Of a stretch of 64,000 nucleotides of DNA, positions 1-10,516 are shown one piece after another. The stretch comes from Desulfovibrio sp. Lineage in GTDB: Bacteria > Desulfobacterota > Desulfovibrionia > Desulfovibrionales > Desulfovibrionaceae. Positions within the stretch are counted from its first letter, which is position 1, and each line of letters begins with the position of its first letter. The notes beneath the pieces were generated by a model, which did not search any database, was not told the origin of the DNA, and saw only the letters and a list, made by a program, of their open reading frames with translations. Location: positions 62,001-126,000 of the forward strand of contig JACQYS010000002.1 in assembly GCA_016208105.1 (NCBI GenBank). Reading direction: 5' to 3'. The position numbers and the translations under genes were made by a program.

Positions 1-1096
<1,096 letters not shown>

Positions 1097-1220
1097 GTTG
1101 CGCCTCCCACAAAAGTGTGTCTGTACATTTGCGGGAACTATGCCTTGGAGCTGTTGCACAACCATGTCGGGCCTGTGGCGTTTTTGTGTCGTCACAGGCC
1201 CTGTGGAAAGTGGAAATCGC

Positions 1221-1955
1221 TTATGCCGTCATATCCACCCCGCCCCGTGACAGCACGCGTTCTTCCAGGCGGCAGGCCGTGCCACTGGCCTGGTGGGCTG
1301 TGCGCACGGCGCGCACCAGGCCGCCGCAACAGGGTACTTCCATGCGCAGCACCGTGCAGGACCGAAGGTCTGCCTGCCGGAATATGGCGGTCAGTTTGTC
1401 TACCGTTGCGGCGGTGTCTTCAAATTTCGGGCAGCAGATCAACAAGGCTTTGGACCCCAGCAATTCTTGAAACTGCGGGGTAACGGGCGCGGCGCAGTCC
1501 GCCGCGATAAGCAGGTCTGCACCATGCAGAAAAGGCGCGTCCGGCGCGACCAGGCGCAATTTGACCGGCCAGGGGGCAGCCCCTGGCGTCCAGCCCGGCC
1601 CAGATCCGGGGCGGGTGCCGGGACAGGTGCCGCGCAGGGGCGATGCGCCCAACTGGGGCGTTAAGGCATGCAGGGACGGTGCTGCGTGCGGGGAAGGTGC
1701 AACACCATTTTTTCTTTCGTCTGTCTTCAGCGTGGCAAGCTGCGCCAGGGCAGCGGCCTCGTCAAAGGGGGGCGCTTCGCGCTGGATAATGCGCAAGGCG
1801 TCGGTCGGGCATCTGCCGATGCAGGCCCCCAGTCCGTCGCAAAAGGAATCGGAAATAACCCTGGCCTTGCCGTCTATAATGGCGATGGCCCCTTCGGCGC
1901 AGTCCGCCACGCAGTTGCCGCAACCGTTGCAGCGTTCTTCGTCAATTTCAATAAT
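1221..1955 (-). CDS. 4Fe-4S ferredoxin-type protein, apparently lacking its 5' end
   Basis: The product carries a two-cluster ferredoxin region (CNGCGNCVADCAEG and CDGLGACIGRCP), a Gly/Pro-rich linker, and a C-terminal domain with CCPKF and the PCCGGL motif. Desulfovibrio-type relatives read roughly M-x-x-x-IIxIDExxCNGCG. Here the IIEIDEERC block follows directly on sequence of the mobile element: no in-frame ATG, GTG or TTG lies between the stop of the upstream helicase gene (1987) and this block, and there is no ribosome site. Only rare ATT codons (1955 or 1952) could start it. The frame can be read on to 2060, but that part overlaps the helicase gene. I think the gene lost its first codons at a recombination junction, so it may be a pseudogene or be read by coupling from upstream. 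Confidence 0.6.
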   Translation of the reverse strand: MIEIDEERCNGCGNCVADCAEGAIAIIDGKARVISDSFCDGLGACIGRCPTDALRIIQREAPPFDEAAALAQLATLKTDERKNGVAPSPHAAPSLHALTPQLGASPLRGTCPGTRPGSGPGWTPGAAPWPVKLRLVAPDAPFLHGADLLIAADCAAPVTPQFQELLGSKALLICCPKFEDTAATVDKLTAIFRQADLRSCTVLRMEVPCCGGLVRAVRTAHQASGTACRLEERVLSRGGVDMTA

Positions 1956-1986
1956 AAGGAGTAGAATAACAAATTGAGCACAGATT

Positions 1987-4900
1987 TTAAGCAGATTTTG
2001 GACGTGATTGCAGGTTTGGAACAGCCATTTGCAAAACAACTGCCCTCGGCTCCCACTCACTCACATAGCCCGGCTCGTCCTGCATACGCTTCAGTTCACG
2101 CATGACAGCACTGTGATTTTCACGCACCAGGGCCAGTTCATCCTGTTGCGGGAACTCCTGCCCCAGAGCGGCCTTAACCGTTGCCAGTTCCGCCATTTCC
2201 TGACGCACATTGCCCTGATAGGTCTGGAAGGATTGATCAAGCCCTTTTTCCAGAAAATTGTCCAGACGCTGAAACATGCCGGACAGACTGAACTTTTCGT
2301 CAAAGCCGTAGACCAAGTTCTCCGGCTGAAATTCCTGTTCGCCCATGCCCTTGAGAGCAAGGCGGAAGCCGTCACCGCCAGCCCCAAGTGATGAACGCAG
2401 CATGGCCACTTCAAAGCCCCGGTACTTGCCCAAGATGGGCTTTGCCCGTGCTTCCCGTGTAATGTCCTTCACTCCGTCTCGCAGAATGTTTTGGATCTGC
2501 TCACTATTTTTTTCAGTCAGCAGCTTGCCGTCCTTCAGCCACTCCAGTCGGATGCGCTCCTTGCCCTTTTCGGTGAACACGCGGGTGTTACCGTCACGCA
2601 GGCCGCAGTTGGCCGCATAGTCCGCTTGCGCCTTGGCAAGGCGACCTTCGGCAGCTCCAAGCCACTTCAGTCGATCCCGCAGGCGGTGTTGCGACCGTTG
2701 ATGCTGTGAATACAGGGCTTCCAGTTTGCGTAGGTCACTGGCCAGCTTCACCTGCATAAGTATGAGCGGGTTGCCAGAGGCCGCAGCCTTCATATCCGCC
2801 GCGTTAGCAGCTTCGGACTGCACATCGTCAATATTGCGCTGGAGCAAGTCCCCCTTGCGGAATTGTTCAATGGCAGCGGCTTTTTGCTCTATTACTTGCC
2901 ACATTCGGCTGTCGTATGTTTGCTTTGTAGCATAATAATAGATGCCTACGGAAAATTTGTCAGGGTCGCGCTCATACAGGCTATTGCCTTGGCGAATGAT
3001 GCGCCCGTTGCGCTGCTCCAGGTCGCTGGGCCTCCAGGGCGCGTCCAGGTGATGCGCGGCCACAAGGCGTTTCTGCACATTCATGCCTGCGCCCATTTTG
3101 GCCGTGGAACCCAGCAGAACCCGCACCCGTCCAGCCTGCATGTCGGAAAAGAGCTTGCCCTTGCGCATGTCGGTATTGGCATCGTGGATGAAGGCAATCT
3201 CATCAGCGGGAATACCACGCTCTATGAGTTTGCGCCGCATGTCGTCGTAGACAGAGAAGCGAGAGCCAGCGGCAACGCAAGCGTCCATGTCTGCGGCCAC
3301 GGATGTGTCTTCACCGGTATCCACTAACGTGGATTCGCCGTCATCGTCGCCAGAGTCCAGCGGGTCTTCGCCAGGTTCTGCATTTGCCGGGTCATCCTCC
3401 GTGGCTGACTCCGTGCCAAAGTCCACACTGGACTCCGTGCCTGACTCCGTATCAACCTGCGCGGCAAAGTCTTCTTCCACAAATTCCAACTTTTGAGTGT
3501 GTGAAGTCGCAGGGGCAGGTGCTGCCGAGCCTCCCTTGGGTGTAGACAAATCGCAGAACACGAGCTGCGTACCCTTGTCCGCCGCCGTGTCTTGCCAAAT
3601 CTGATAGATGCGATCCACGGCGGCATTGGCCTTGGAACCGTCATAGTCCCCAGCCTCCGGGTCAATGAGGCGATAATCCAGCCCAGCCTTTCGGGCGTCA
3701 TTGGTGATTTTCAGGGGATTGTCGATGCGCGGGTCTTTGGGCAGGTGCTCCATGCGGTCGATGATTTCCGTCATATAGCTGGCCTGCACCTCTGAACGCT
3801 CCACCACATGATTGAAAGGCTTGCCATCAGTTAAAGGGGGCGTCAAAGGCCGCAGCCCAGCCTGTTTTGCCTGCTCGTCCAAATCGCCTTTCGTCACCAC
3901 GTCCGCAAAGGTGCGGTACATTGAAAGTAATTCCGGCACGTTCTGGAAGCTGGAAAAACGCGATTTAAGCCTATAATTCACGCCGGTGGCGTCCAATTCC
4001 CAGCCATTGGTAATCTGCCCGAAGGTGGAAGCCCATGCGTCAAAATACTCAATGCCCTTGCTTTTCAGCTCATCAGACTGCAAATAGCGTTGCAGGGTGT
4101 AGACCTCGGCAATGGTATTACTGATGGGGGTGCCGGTCATGAAATACACGCCCCGGCCTTCGTGCTTTTTTTGCAGATACCGGCACTTGATGAACATATC
4201 GAGGGCCTTTGCGGAACCCGTGATATTGCCAAGGCCCGACACATTCATGGTTGTGGTATAGCTGAGATTTTTGAACTCGTGGCTCTCGTCCACAAAAAGC
4301 GCGTCCACGCCCAGGTCGCCAAAATCCACTGAACGATCCTTGGCCCCGGTTCCGGCCATGAGCTTTTCATAGCGGGTTTCCATTTTTTCGCGCTGTTTTT
4401 CAAGCTGCTTGACCGTGGCTCGGCTGCCGTTATTTTCTTTGGATTCTGCTATGGCGGCAATGACCGCATCAATCTGTTCTTGCAGAATTTCTTCCTGCAT
4501 GTCGCGGGGTGTCTCAATTTTTTTAAAGCTGGAATGGGCGACCACAACGGCGTCCCAATCGCCAGTGGCCACCCGGCTGAACAGGCGTTCACGATTCTGC
4601 TTGGTAAAATCTGTCTTGTCGGCCACCAGAATATTGGCCCCCGGGTAAAGCCGGTAAAATTCATCGCGCCACTGGTAGAGCAGGTGATTGGGCACTACTA
4701 CCATAGGCTTGCTGGTAAAACCCATGCGCTTGGATTCCATGATGGTGGCGATGCAGGCCATTGTCTTGCCCGCACCCACAACGTGGTCGAAAAGCGCCGT
4801 GCCTTCCTGAATGCCGCGCCAGACCACATCCTTCTGATGCGGCCGCAGCGAAACATCCGAAGACGCACCCACGAGTTGAATGTGCGAGCCGTCATAACGC

Positions 4901-7695
4901 GGCGGCACATGGGTGTTGAACCGCTCATTGTACAAAGTCGTGAGCATGGTACGGCGCTCATCGTCCGTCCACACCCAATCCAAAAACGCCTGCTTCACCT
5001 CGTCGGCCTTCTGCATGGCAGCGGCTGTAAGTTCCTGATCCACCACCATGATGGGACGGTCGTTGTCGTCGTACTGGCCGCTTTCTTTCTCCACCTTGAT
5101 GGGCCGATTGGTGAGCAGGGATTCCAGAATCTTGGAGGCCGGGTATTCGGGAATGCCCCACACTTCCGTATTGGCCGCGTGGTCGTAGATACTGACCTTG
5201 GCTTCCCAACGTCCCAATATGGGCACATAGTTGATAGTTTGGTGGCCACGGCCCCCATGAATGCGCTCTTCGATGAAGTCAGAAAGCACGTTGCCGGGCA
5301 CCCAGGTGGAGCCGAACTTGACGCCGATGTCCACGGCTTCAATGTCGGGAGGAATAGCGGCGGCAAGGGCCTCCACATTGGCGTGGTACTGCGGGTCTTC
5401 CGCTGCCGCTGCCAGGGCAGCCCTGTGCTTTTCGCGCACATTGCCGGTGAGGTATTTGTCGCTGATCTCCCACTCCGCACTGGCCGGATTGCGGAAAATC
5501 AGGCCCTCATCCTGCAATTCCTTCTGAATGGCCTCCGCTGGCCGGTGCAACAACTGGTTCATGCGGGCAAAGTCCACCTTGCCCGATTCTCGCAGGGAGA
5601 TGACCAGGGCGTCCTTGGTGGTTTCGGCCTTTTCCGCAGCCTGTGTGGGCTTGAGCACCCGTTGCCGAAAGATGGCCGCTTTCCGCGCTGACGCTGGCCG
5701 AAATTCCCGGTCTTGACGCTTGGCTAAGTCTTTGGAAAGCCCCTTGTCGTACTCCAGCTCCAGCGATTCCAAAAGCGAATGCTCCGGGTCGTCGCGCATC
5801 AGCCCCCGGTTGGTCTGGGAATTGAGGTGCCCGTGACGGCGCACAAAGGCATCATACTGCACATTGAGCTGTCGCCGGGCACCTTCAATAAACTTTTCCT
5901 CAGCATCGTTCTTTTCCAGATTGAGAAGGTCACGCAGACTGTCCCGAATCTGGATCATGGAGGCCAGCCGCTGCCGCGCCCCGTCATTTTTGACCGGCAG
6001 CTCTTCATAGCTGGCCTCACCAAAGCCTCCGGCCACTTTGAAGACGATTTTGCGGCTCTGCGGTTCAACACAAAACGCGCCCATTTTGAGAGACTGGAAG
6101 TAGTCGGACGCAATGAATCCTTCATTACGCTTTTCGCTGGTTGCTTCCTCCGCGCTTTCCGTGCGGGGCACATATTGCATGGGCGGCAACACTTGCACCC
6201 GCTTGGATATTTCCGCGCCCAGGTCAATATCAGAAGGAGCCACACAGTTGAGCGCGTCCTGAAACATGCCGCCGGAATAGACCATACTGCCGATGATCTG
6301 GCCGGGCAATTCGGCAAAATACTTGTTGATGACCGCAGGCCGGGTGCCGCCTTCCTTTGTATCGAGGGCTTCTATAGTGGCGGTTTGTGTCCAATCGGTA
6401 CTGCGGATACGCGGGCCGTCATGCTTGCGGAAAAAGAGGATGTCCGTGGTGACATCGGTTAGCGCGTTCTGGCGAAAAGCCGTTTCCGGCAGGCGCACAG
6501 CCCCCAGAAGGTCGGCATATTCTGCAATATGCTCACGGGCAGCGGGGTCTGCCGCATCCATGAAAAAGCGGCTGACCACAAAAGCCCCTATGCCGCCAGG
6601 GCGTAGCAGACTCAAGGACTTTGCTAAAAAGTAGTTGTGAATGGAGAAATTGCGCAGTTCTGGAAAGTTGGGATCGTAGAGGGTCTGCTTGCCAAAAGGC
6701 GGGTTGCCGACAACCAGGTCAAACCTTGCCCCTTGAAGTTCTACATTCTGAAAGCCGTTATTGAGGTGACGAGCTTTCGGGTAAAGATACTTGGAAATGG
6801 CCGCTGTGGTCGGGTCAAGCTCTACAGTTAGGAAGTCAGCATCATAGCCTTGTGGCAGCAGGCCCATGAAGTTACCGATGCCAGCCGAAGGCTCCAGCAC
6901 TCGTAGCGGCCCGCTGCCTTGCAGGCCCATGACATTGAGACCCTGATAAATACCCTTGATAACGGTTTCAGAGGTAAAATGCGCGTCCTGGGTGGAGCGC
7001 CTGGCTTTGACGTATTCGTCTGGCGCAAGCAGGCTTTGCAATTCCTGATATTCCGCAGCCCACTTTTCGTTGCGGGCGTCAAAGGCTTGGGGCAGGCCGC
7101 CCCAGCCCACATAGCGCACCAGCACTTTTTTATCGTCCGGCCCGGCTACCTCCACCTTACGTTCCTGCAAATCCTTGAGCAGACGGATGGCGGCGATGTT
7201 GTCGGCAAACTTGGTTTTGGCACCGCCCTGACCGAGCCGGTCGTCCGAACCTATATGGTAATTTTCAGGCTCGTATCTATCCCTGCGTTCTGCAAAATCT
7301 CCCAATCGCTCATCCCCTGGCGACTCGCTTCCCAGGCTGAATCCGAGTTCAGCACGTTCGCTTCCCTCGTGGCCTGCTGATCCAGCGTCACCATGAAAGA
7401 GATTTCCCCCCTCGCTTCCAAACTGCGCAGGTCGTCGGGCTGGTTCAGTGCCCACCTGTCCAAAATCAAATAAGCGGAGTTGGTGAACGCCGCGCTCTGC
7501 ACTTCGCGGATGGTCTGTGGGCGCAGCACTGTGCGGGCGATGTCCAGTGGATTGGTTGGTCTGTCGAGCATGATATTCCTCCTTGGTATCGGCTTGAGCG
7601 TTCTCGCGCCGAAGTTGTTCTATTTGATCTGCTGTTACGTCAAACGTAAAACTCAACTGCCTGGGGTCATACTTCTGTTTGCGTGGCCGTGCCAT
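1987..7695 (-). CDS. Giant N6-adenine methyltransferase / SNF2-type helicase fusion (DarB-like)
   Basis: This 1902-residue protein joins an N6-adenine DNA methyltransferase to a superfamily 2 helicase. The methylase part shows the AdoMet motif VLEPSAGIGNF near residue 268 and the catalytic NPPF near 330. The helicase part shows Walker A (VVGAGKT, near 973), a DESH box (near 1137), TGTPIS (near 1188) and the C-terminal lobe with EQRNGRIIRQGN (near 1560). A strongly acidic, Ser/Thr-rich stretch (about residues 1400-1470) is inserted between the helicase lobes. The layout matches phage P1 DarB and similar ICE/phage proteins, which protect incoming DNA from restriction. It is the last gene of the unit that starts at 16400 and lies 5 bp after the AbrB-like gene. 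The antirestriction role is inferred from the family. Confidence 0.85.
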   Translation of the reverse strand: MARPRKQKYDPRQLSFTFDVTADQIEQLRRENAQADTKEEYHARQTNQSTGHRPHSAAPTDHPRSAERGVHQLRLFDFGQVGTEPARRPAQFGSEGGNLFHGDAGSAGHEGSERAELGFSLGSESPGDERLGDFAERRDRYEPENYHIGSDDRLGQGGAKTKFADNIAAIRLLKDLQERKVEVAGPDDKKVLVRYVGWGGLPQAFDARNEKWAAEYQELQSLLAPDEYVKARRSTQDAHFTSETVIKGIYQGLNVMGLQGSGPLRVLEPSAGIGNFMGLLPQGYDADFLTVELDPTTAAISKYLYPKARHLNNGFQNVELQGARFDLVVGNPPFGKQTLYDPNFPELRNFSIHNYFLAKSLSLLRPGGIGAFVVSRFFMDAADPAAREHIAEYADLLGAVRLPETAFRQNALTDVTTDILFFRKHDGPRIRSTDWTQTATIEALDTKEGGTRPAVINKYFAELPGQIIGSMVYSGGMFQDALNCVAPSDIDLGAEISKRVQVLPPMQYVPRTESAEEATSEKRNEGFIASDYFQSLKMGAFCVEPQSRKIVFKVAGGFGEASYEELPVKNDGARQRLASMIQIRDSLRDLLNLEKNDAEEKFIEGARRQLNVQYDAFVRRHGHLNSQTNRGLMRDDPEHSLLESLELEYDKGLSKDLAKRQDREFRPASARKAAIFRQRVLKPTQAAEKAETTKDALVISLRESGKVDFARMNQLLHRPAEAIQKELQDEGLIFRNPASAEWEISDKYLTGNVREKHRAALAAAAEDPQYHANVEALAAAIPPDIEAVDIGVKFGSTWVPGNVLSDFIEERIHGGRGHQTINYVPILGRWEAKVSIYDHAANTEVWGIPEYPASKILESLLTNRPIKVEKESGQYDDNDRPIMVVDQELTAAAMQKADEVKQAFLDWVWTDDERRTMLTTLYNERFNTHVPPRYDGSHIQLVGASSDVSLRPHQKDVVWRGIQEGTALFDHVVGAGKTMACIATIMESKRMGFTSKPMVVVPNHLLYQWRDEFYRLYPGANILVADKTDFTKQNRERLFSRVATGDWDAVVVAHSSFKKIETPRDMQEEILQEQIDAVIAAIAESKENNGSRATVKQLEKQREKMETRYEKLMAGTGAKDRSVDFGDLGVDALFVDESHEFKNLSYTTTMNVSGLGNITGSAKALDMFIKCRYLQKKHEGRGVYFMTGTPISNTIAEVYTLQRYLQSDELKSKGIEYFDAWASTFGQITNGWELDATGVNYRLKSRFSSFQNVPELLSMYRTFADVVTKGDLDEQAKQAGLRPLTPPLTDGKPFNHVVERSEVQASYMTEIIDRMEHLPKDPRIDNPLKITNDARKAGLDYRLIDPEAGDYDGSKANAAVDRIYQIWQDTAADKGTQLVFCDLSTPKGGSAAPAPATSHTQKLEFVEEDFAAQVDTESGTESSVDFGTESATEDDPANAEPGEDPLDSGDDDGESTLVDTGEDTSVAADMDACVAAGSRFSVYDDMRRKLIERGIPADEIAFIHDANTDMRKGKLFSDMQAGRVRVLLGSTAKMGAGMNVQKRLVAAHHLDAPWRPSDLEQRNGRIIRQGNSLYERDPDKFSVGIYYYATKQTYDSRMWQVIEQKAAAIEQFRKGDLLQRNIDDVQSEAANAADMKAAASGNPLILMQVKLASDLRKLEALYSQHQRSQHRLRDRLKWLGAAEGRLAKAQADYAANCGLRDGNTRVFTEKGKERIRLEWLKDGKLLTEKNSEQIQNILRDGVKDITREARAKPILGKYRGFEVAMLRSSLGAGGDGFRLALKGMGEQEFQPENLVYGFDEKFSLSGMFQRLDNFLEKGLDQSFQTYQGNVRQEMAELATVKAALGQEFPQQDELALVRENHSAVMRELKRMQDEPGYVSEWEPRAVVLQMAVPNLQSRPKSA

Positions 7696-7700
7696 GAATC

Positions 7701-7898
7701 CTACCTTGGTACGGTCACTGCCTCCCCATTTTTGCCAAAGGATAGTGTGGCCGCGTTCAGTATACGGATGCCCCCGTTTGGGGAGTCGTCTTCAATAAAG
7801 ACAACCTTGTCACCCTGTTGCAAATCCAGTTTCTTACGAACCGCCACAGGGATGGTAATCTGCCCCTTGGAGGTCATGGTGGATACTTCCATTTTCAT
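7701..7898 (-). CDS. AbrB/SpoVT-type transcriptional regulator (65 aa)
   Basis: This small protein has the swapped-hairpin AbrB pattern: MTSKGQITIPVAVRKKL followed by GDKVVFIED. Such proteins bind AT-rich DNA as dimers and act as antitoxins or transition-state regulators. The frame is open for 54 codons further upstream, but the ATG at 7898 has a GGAG ribosome site at good spacing and starts exactly at the domain. No toxin-like gene is next to it; the darB-like gene follows after 5 bp. It is one of two candidate DNA-binding proteins on the element that could read the repeated AT-rich palindromes. Confidence 0.8.
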   Translation of the reverse strand: MKMEVSTMTSKGQITIPVAVRKKLDLQQGDKVVFIEDDSPNGGIRILNAATLSFGKNGEAVTVPR

Positions 7899-7983
7899 GT
7901 GGTGCTCCTTTTCTCTTTCCTTACTTTCCTTGTATCCCTTACCAAGAAAAAAGCAAGTAGAAAAGCAAGGGCACTCCACCCAC

Positions 7984-8748
7984 TCAAAGCATTTTTTCGC
8001 TGAGCTGCCCGTTGGTGATGATGGTGATGACTCTCTCAACCGCCGCGTGATCACCTGCACGGGCCTGCTTGGCTATGGCGAAGGCTTCGCGTAGTTGCAT
8101 GGCCGTGAAATCACAAGACGGAAAGCGAATTCCGGCGAGGATGTAGGTCGGCGTGGAGGTGATGCGCCCATAGCCCGCCAGAATGTCAGCGTTGACGATG
8201 CTGGCAGCGTCTTTACTCAAAGCTTCGCCAAAAGCTTCAGCAGGAATGGTCGCTTCCTGAAAGGCTAGCAGCAGTGAGGCTTCATAGGGGGTGGGAATGC
8301 CCAGCGATGTTTGCGGCAGCACCTTATCCCAAAACAAATTGGCGGCGTTGGCCGAGAATTGTTTTAGGGCTTCGTAGCTCAAGGCCTTTTTGAGGGATTC
8401 GCCATATTGATCGGTCGGAATATGGCGCACCACGATGCACATGTCGCTGTTGGCTCGCTGGGCTTGCAGCGGTTCACGGACGCCACAGTAGGAACATTCG
8501 AGGTTAACCCAATACTCCACCAGGTCGCCCTGGAAGTCTTTAACAGGCCTCCCGTCCAGACATTGCCGGTCGGCTAGAGCTTGAGCGGGATTATAGGGCA
8601 GAGCGAGGTCTTTATTCACTTCAGCCCGAACTTTGGCTGCCACAGACACCCTGTCTGACATGGGTGTTCCGGCATGGGCCGGGGCATTGGCCATCAGAAT
8701 GGCCAACATTGCCAGAGCCACTATCATAGCATTACGCTGCATCTGCAT
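7984..8748 (-). CDS. Periplasmic thiol-disulfide protein, DsbC/TrbB-like
   Basis: A signal peptide (MQMQRNAMIVALAMLAILMA, cleavage after AHA) is followed by a thioredoxin-fold protein with an active-site CSYC motif (LECSYCGVRE) and a TPTYIL cis-proline loop. IncI plasmids encode a similar DsbC-like protein, TrbB, next to trbA and trbC, and here too it sits beside the dotM- and dotL-like genes. It probably forms or repairs disulfides in secreted transfer proteins. The ATG at 8748 follows an AGGAGG site and overlaps the end of the dotL gene by 17 bp; the longer open frame starting at 8841 has no support. Confidence 0.8.
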   Translation of the reverse strand: MQMQRNAMIVALAMLAILMANAPAHAGTPMSDRVSVAAKVRAEVNKDLALPYNPAQALADRQCLDGRPVKDFQGDLVEYWVNLECSYCGVREPLQAQRANSDMCIVVRHIPTDQYGESLKKALSYEALKQFSANAANLFWDKVLPQTSLGIPTPYEASLLLAFQEATIPAEAFGEALSKDAASIVNADILAGYGRITSTPTYILAGIRFPSCDFTAMQLREAFAIAKQARAGDHAAVERVITIITNGQLSEKML

Positions 8749-10507
8749 ACGAAACCTCCTGCCCCAACTGGAGCAACTGCGGCACACGAAGTTGTGCCAT
8801 TTTGAGTGAAGGATTGGCGTAGAACATATCTCCCCGGACAATCTGGCCGGAAAAGATGAAATGGGCTTCGCCCTCGATTTGTTCCTGAAGGTCGCGCAAA
8901 TCCACGCGATCTTCTTTTTCTACAGTGGTGTTCATGGTGTCTGCGTAGGTGGAACCAGACTTGTCATTGACCGAAAAGCCGGAACTGCGCACCACGGTGT
9001 TTTGCCCGGCCTGGCCGCGTATAAGTTCCCATGTCTTTTCGGCATCTTGCAACTTCATGAAGGCTTTAATACTTGTATTAGCTACCATTTGCTGTGCGCC
9101 TTTCTTATCCGCTTCCAGAATGCCCGCGTAATCTTGACTGGCCACAATGGCGGCAATCCCAAGCCCACGGCCTTGAGTGAGCACTACCTCAAAGCCCGGC
9201 GTTACGATGGCTGCGTATTCGTCTACAATGCACAAGTACGGCCCAATACCTATGGTGTCCGTGGGCAAGGCTTCCAGTGTGTCGGCGGCATCGCCTTCAA
9301 TCTGTGCGCCGAGGCCCACGGCACAGGCATTGCGTATGGCCGACAAGCTGATCTTGCCGAGGCTCGCAAGCTCTTGAGGGGCTTTTTCCAGAGAGGGCAA
9401 CAATACTACGAGGATTTTTCTTTGAAGAATGGCGTCAGCGAAATCCACTTCGCCGTCTTCCGCACCGTAGATGTGGCTGTAGGTATCTGTCAGGCTGGAC
9501 AGTGCCTTGCCGAAGTAGGATTGTGCGTAGCCGAACTGCTCCGCAAAGGATGGGGGCTGATCCTTCAACTCCCGCCCGGCAATCCAGCCGGAGGTGCCCA
9601 GAGCCGCCTTGATGGAGGCACTGGATTCCTCATCCAACTCCGGGTGCAGGGCCAGCTCCACACATTTTTCCAAAGCCAAGGCATCACGGATCACGCTGGT
9701 GGAGAGCTTCAGAAAGCCCTTGTCTCGCAAATCCACTAGGGCGTACATGACGCCGGAAATGAGAGCCTGAGCCTTGTCTGCAAAGATGCTGTTGGCTCCA
9801 TCAGACGCGGGCATGAGCGACACTAAGAGCTGCGTGAGGGCTTCGGCACTGCCGAAGGTAAAGGGATTGTTGGTATTGGAAAGGCGGCGCGGCGATTTGC
9901 CCTTCACCTTGCCGGATGTTCCGTAGTTGAGCACGCGGAAATCGTCATCGCGCCCTAAAAACCGTGCCATCTGCCAAATCTGCACGGCCAACTTAGGCGA
10001 AGCCTTGGGGTCGATGTAGAAAAGGCCGCTGCCAGTGGCGAGGGAGTTGTAGGCAAGAGATACCAAGGTCTCCGTCTTACCAGAGCCGGTGGTGCCGAAA
10101 AGCAGCATGTGAGTCAGAATATCTTTGGCTTTCAGCCACAATTCTTTGCCATTCAGGGCGTTTCCCAAAAAGAACAGTCCTTCTGGTTTAGCGTAACCGC
10201 GCCTGCCTGGCAGGGGGTCGCCCTTGTCCTTGCCGCAAAGGCCCAGAGGCATTCGGAAGGGAAGTCGCTCACTGCTCACGCATACACAGCGTAGTACAAA
10301 AAAGAACAGGCCCAGCACAAAGAGTGGCGTTGCCGCCACGGGGAAGGCAAACAGACACACCCCCGCCCCGAACGTGCCGCTGGTCTGCACCGTGCCGTTT
10401 TTAAGAGCGTCCACCAACTGATGCACTGGTGAGCGTACATCCCGCAGCAGTGCTTTGCGCTCTTGTGCCTCTCTGTCTTCCAGGCCGCGAATTTTTCGGT
10501 CGCTCAT
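8732..10507 (-). CDS. Type IVB coupling ATPase, DotL/IcmO/TrbC-like
   Basis: This is the coupling protein that feeds DNA or protein substrates to the transfer channel. Two N-terminal membrane segments (about residues 45-80) precede a VirD4-like ATPase with Walker A (GTTGSGKTE, near residue 139) and Walker B (CIVDEY, near 426). At 591 residues it is much shorter than Legionella DotL (about 780) and lacks the long C-terminal tail that binds effector chaperones there, which fits a conjugation role rather than effector delivery. It follows dotM by 9 bp in the same unit. Confidence 0.88.
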   Translation of the reverse strand: MSDRKIRGLEDREAQERKALLRDVRSPVHQLVDALKNGTVQTSGTFGAGVCLFAFPVAATPLFVLGLFFFVLRCVCVSSERLPFRMPLGLCGKDKGDPLPGRRGYAKPEGLFFLGNALNGKELWLKAKDILTHMLLFGTTGSGKTETLVSLAYNSLATGSGLFYIDPKASPKLAVQIWQMARFLGRDDDFRVLNYGTSGKVKGKSPRRLSNTNNPFTFGSAEALTQLLVSLMPASDGANSIFADKAQALISGVMYALVDLRDKGFLKLSTSVIRDALALEKCVELALHPELDEESSASIKAALGTSGWIAGRELKDQPPSFAEQFGYAQSYFGKALSSLTDTYSHIYGAEDGEVDFADAILQRKILVVLLPSLEKAPQELASLGKISLSAIRNACAVGLGAQIEGDAADTLEALPTDTIGIGPYLCIVDEYAAIVTPGFEVVLTQGRGLGIAAIVASQDYAGILEADKKGAQQMVANTSIKAFMKLQDAEKTWELIRGQAGQNTVVRSSGFSVNDKSGSTYADTMNTTVEKEDRVDLRDLQEQIEGEAHFIFSGQIVRGDMFYANPSLKMAQLRVPQLLQLGQEVSYADAA

Positions 10508-10516
10508 GGCAACACC

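Noticed and set aside
1950-2060. A tRNA-Leu 3'-end repeat as the left attachment site
   Set aside because: I looked for the 3' end of the tRNA (TGGTGCCGAAGGGGAG) around the left border and in the first 2 kb and did not find it, so no att repeat is claimed.
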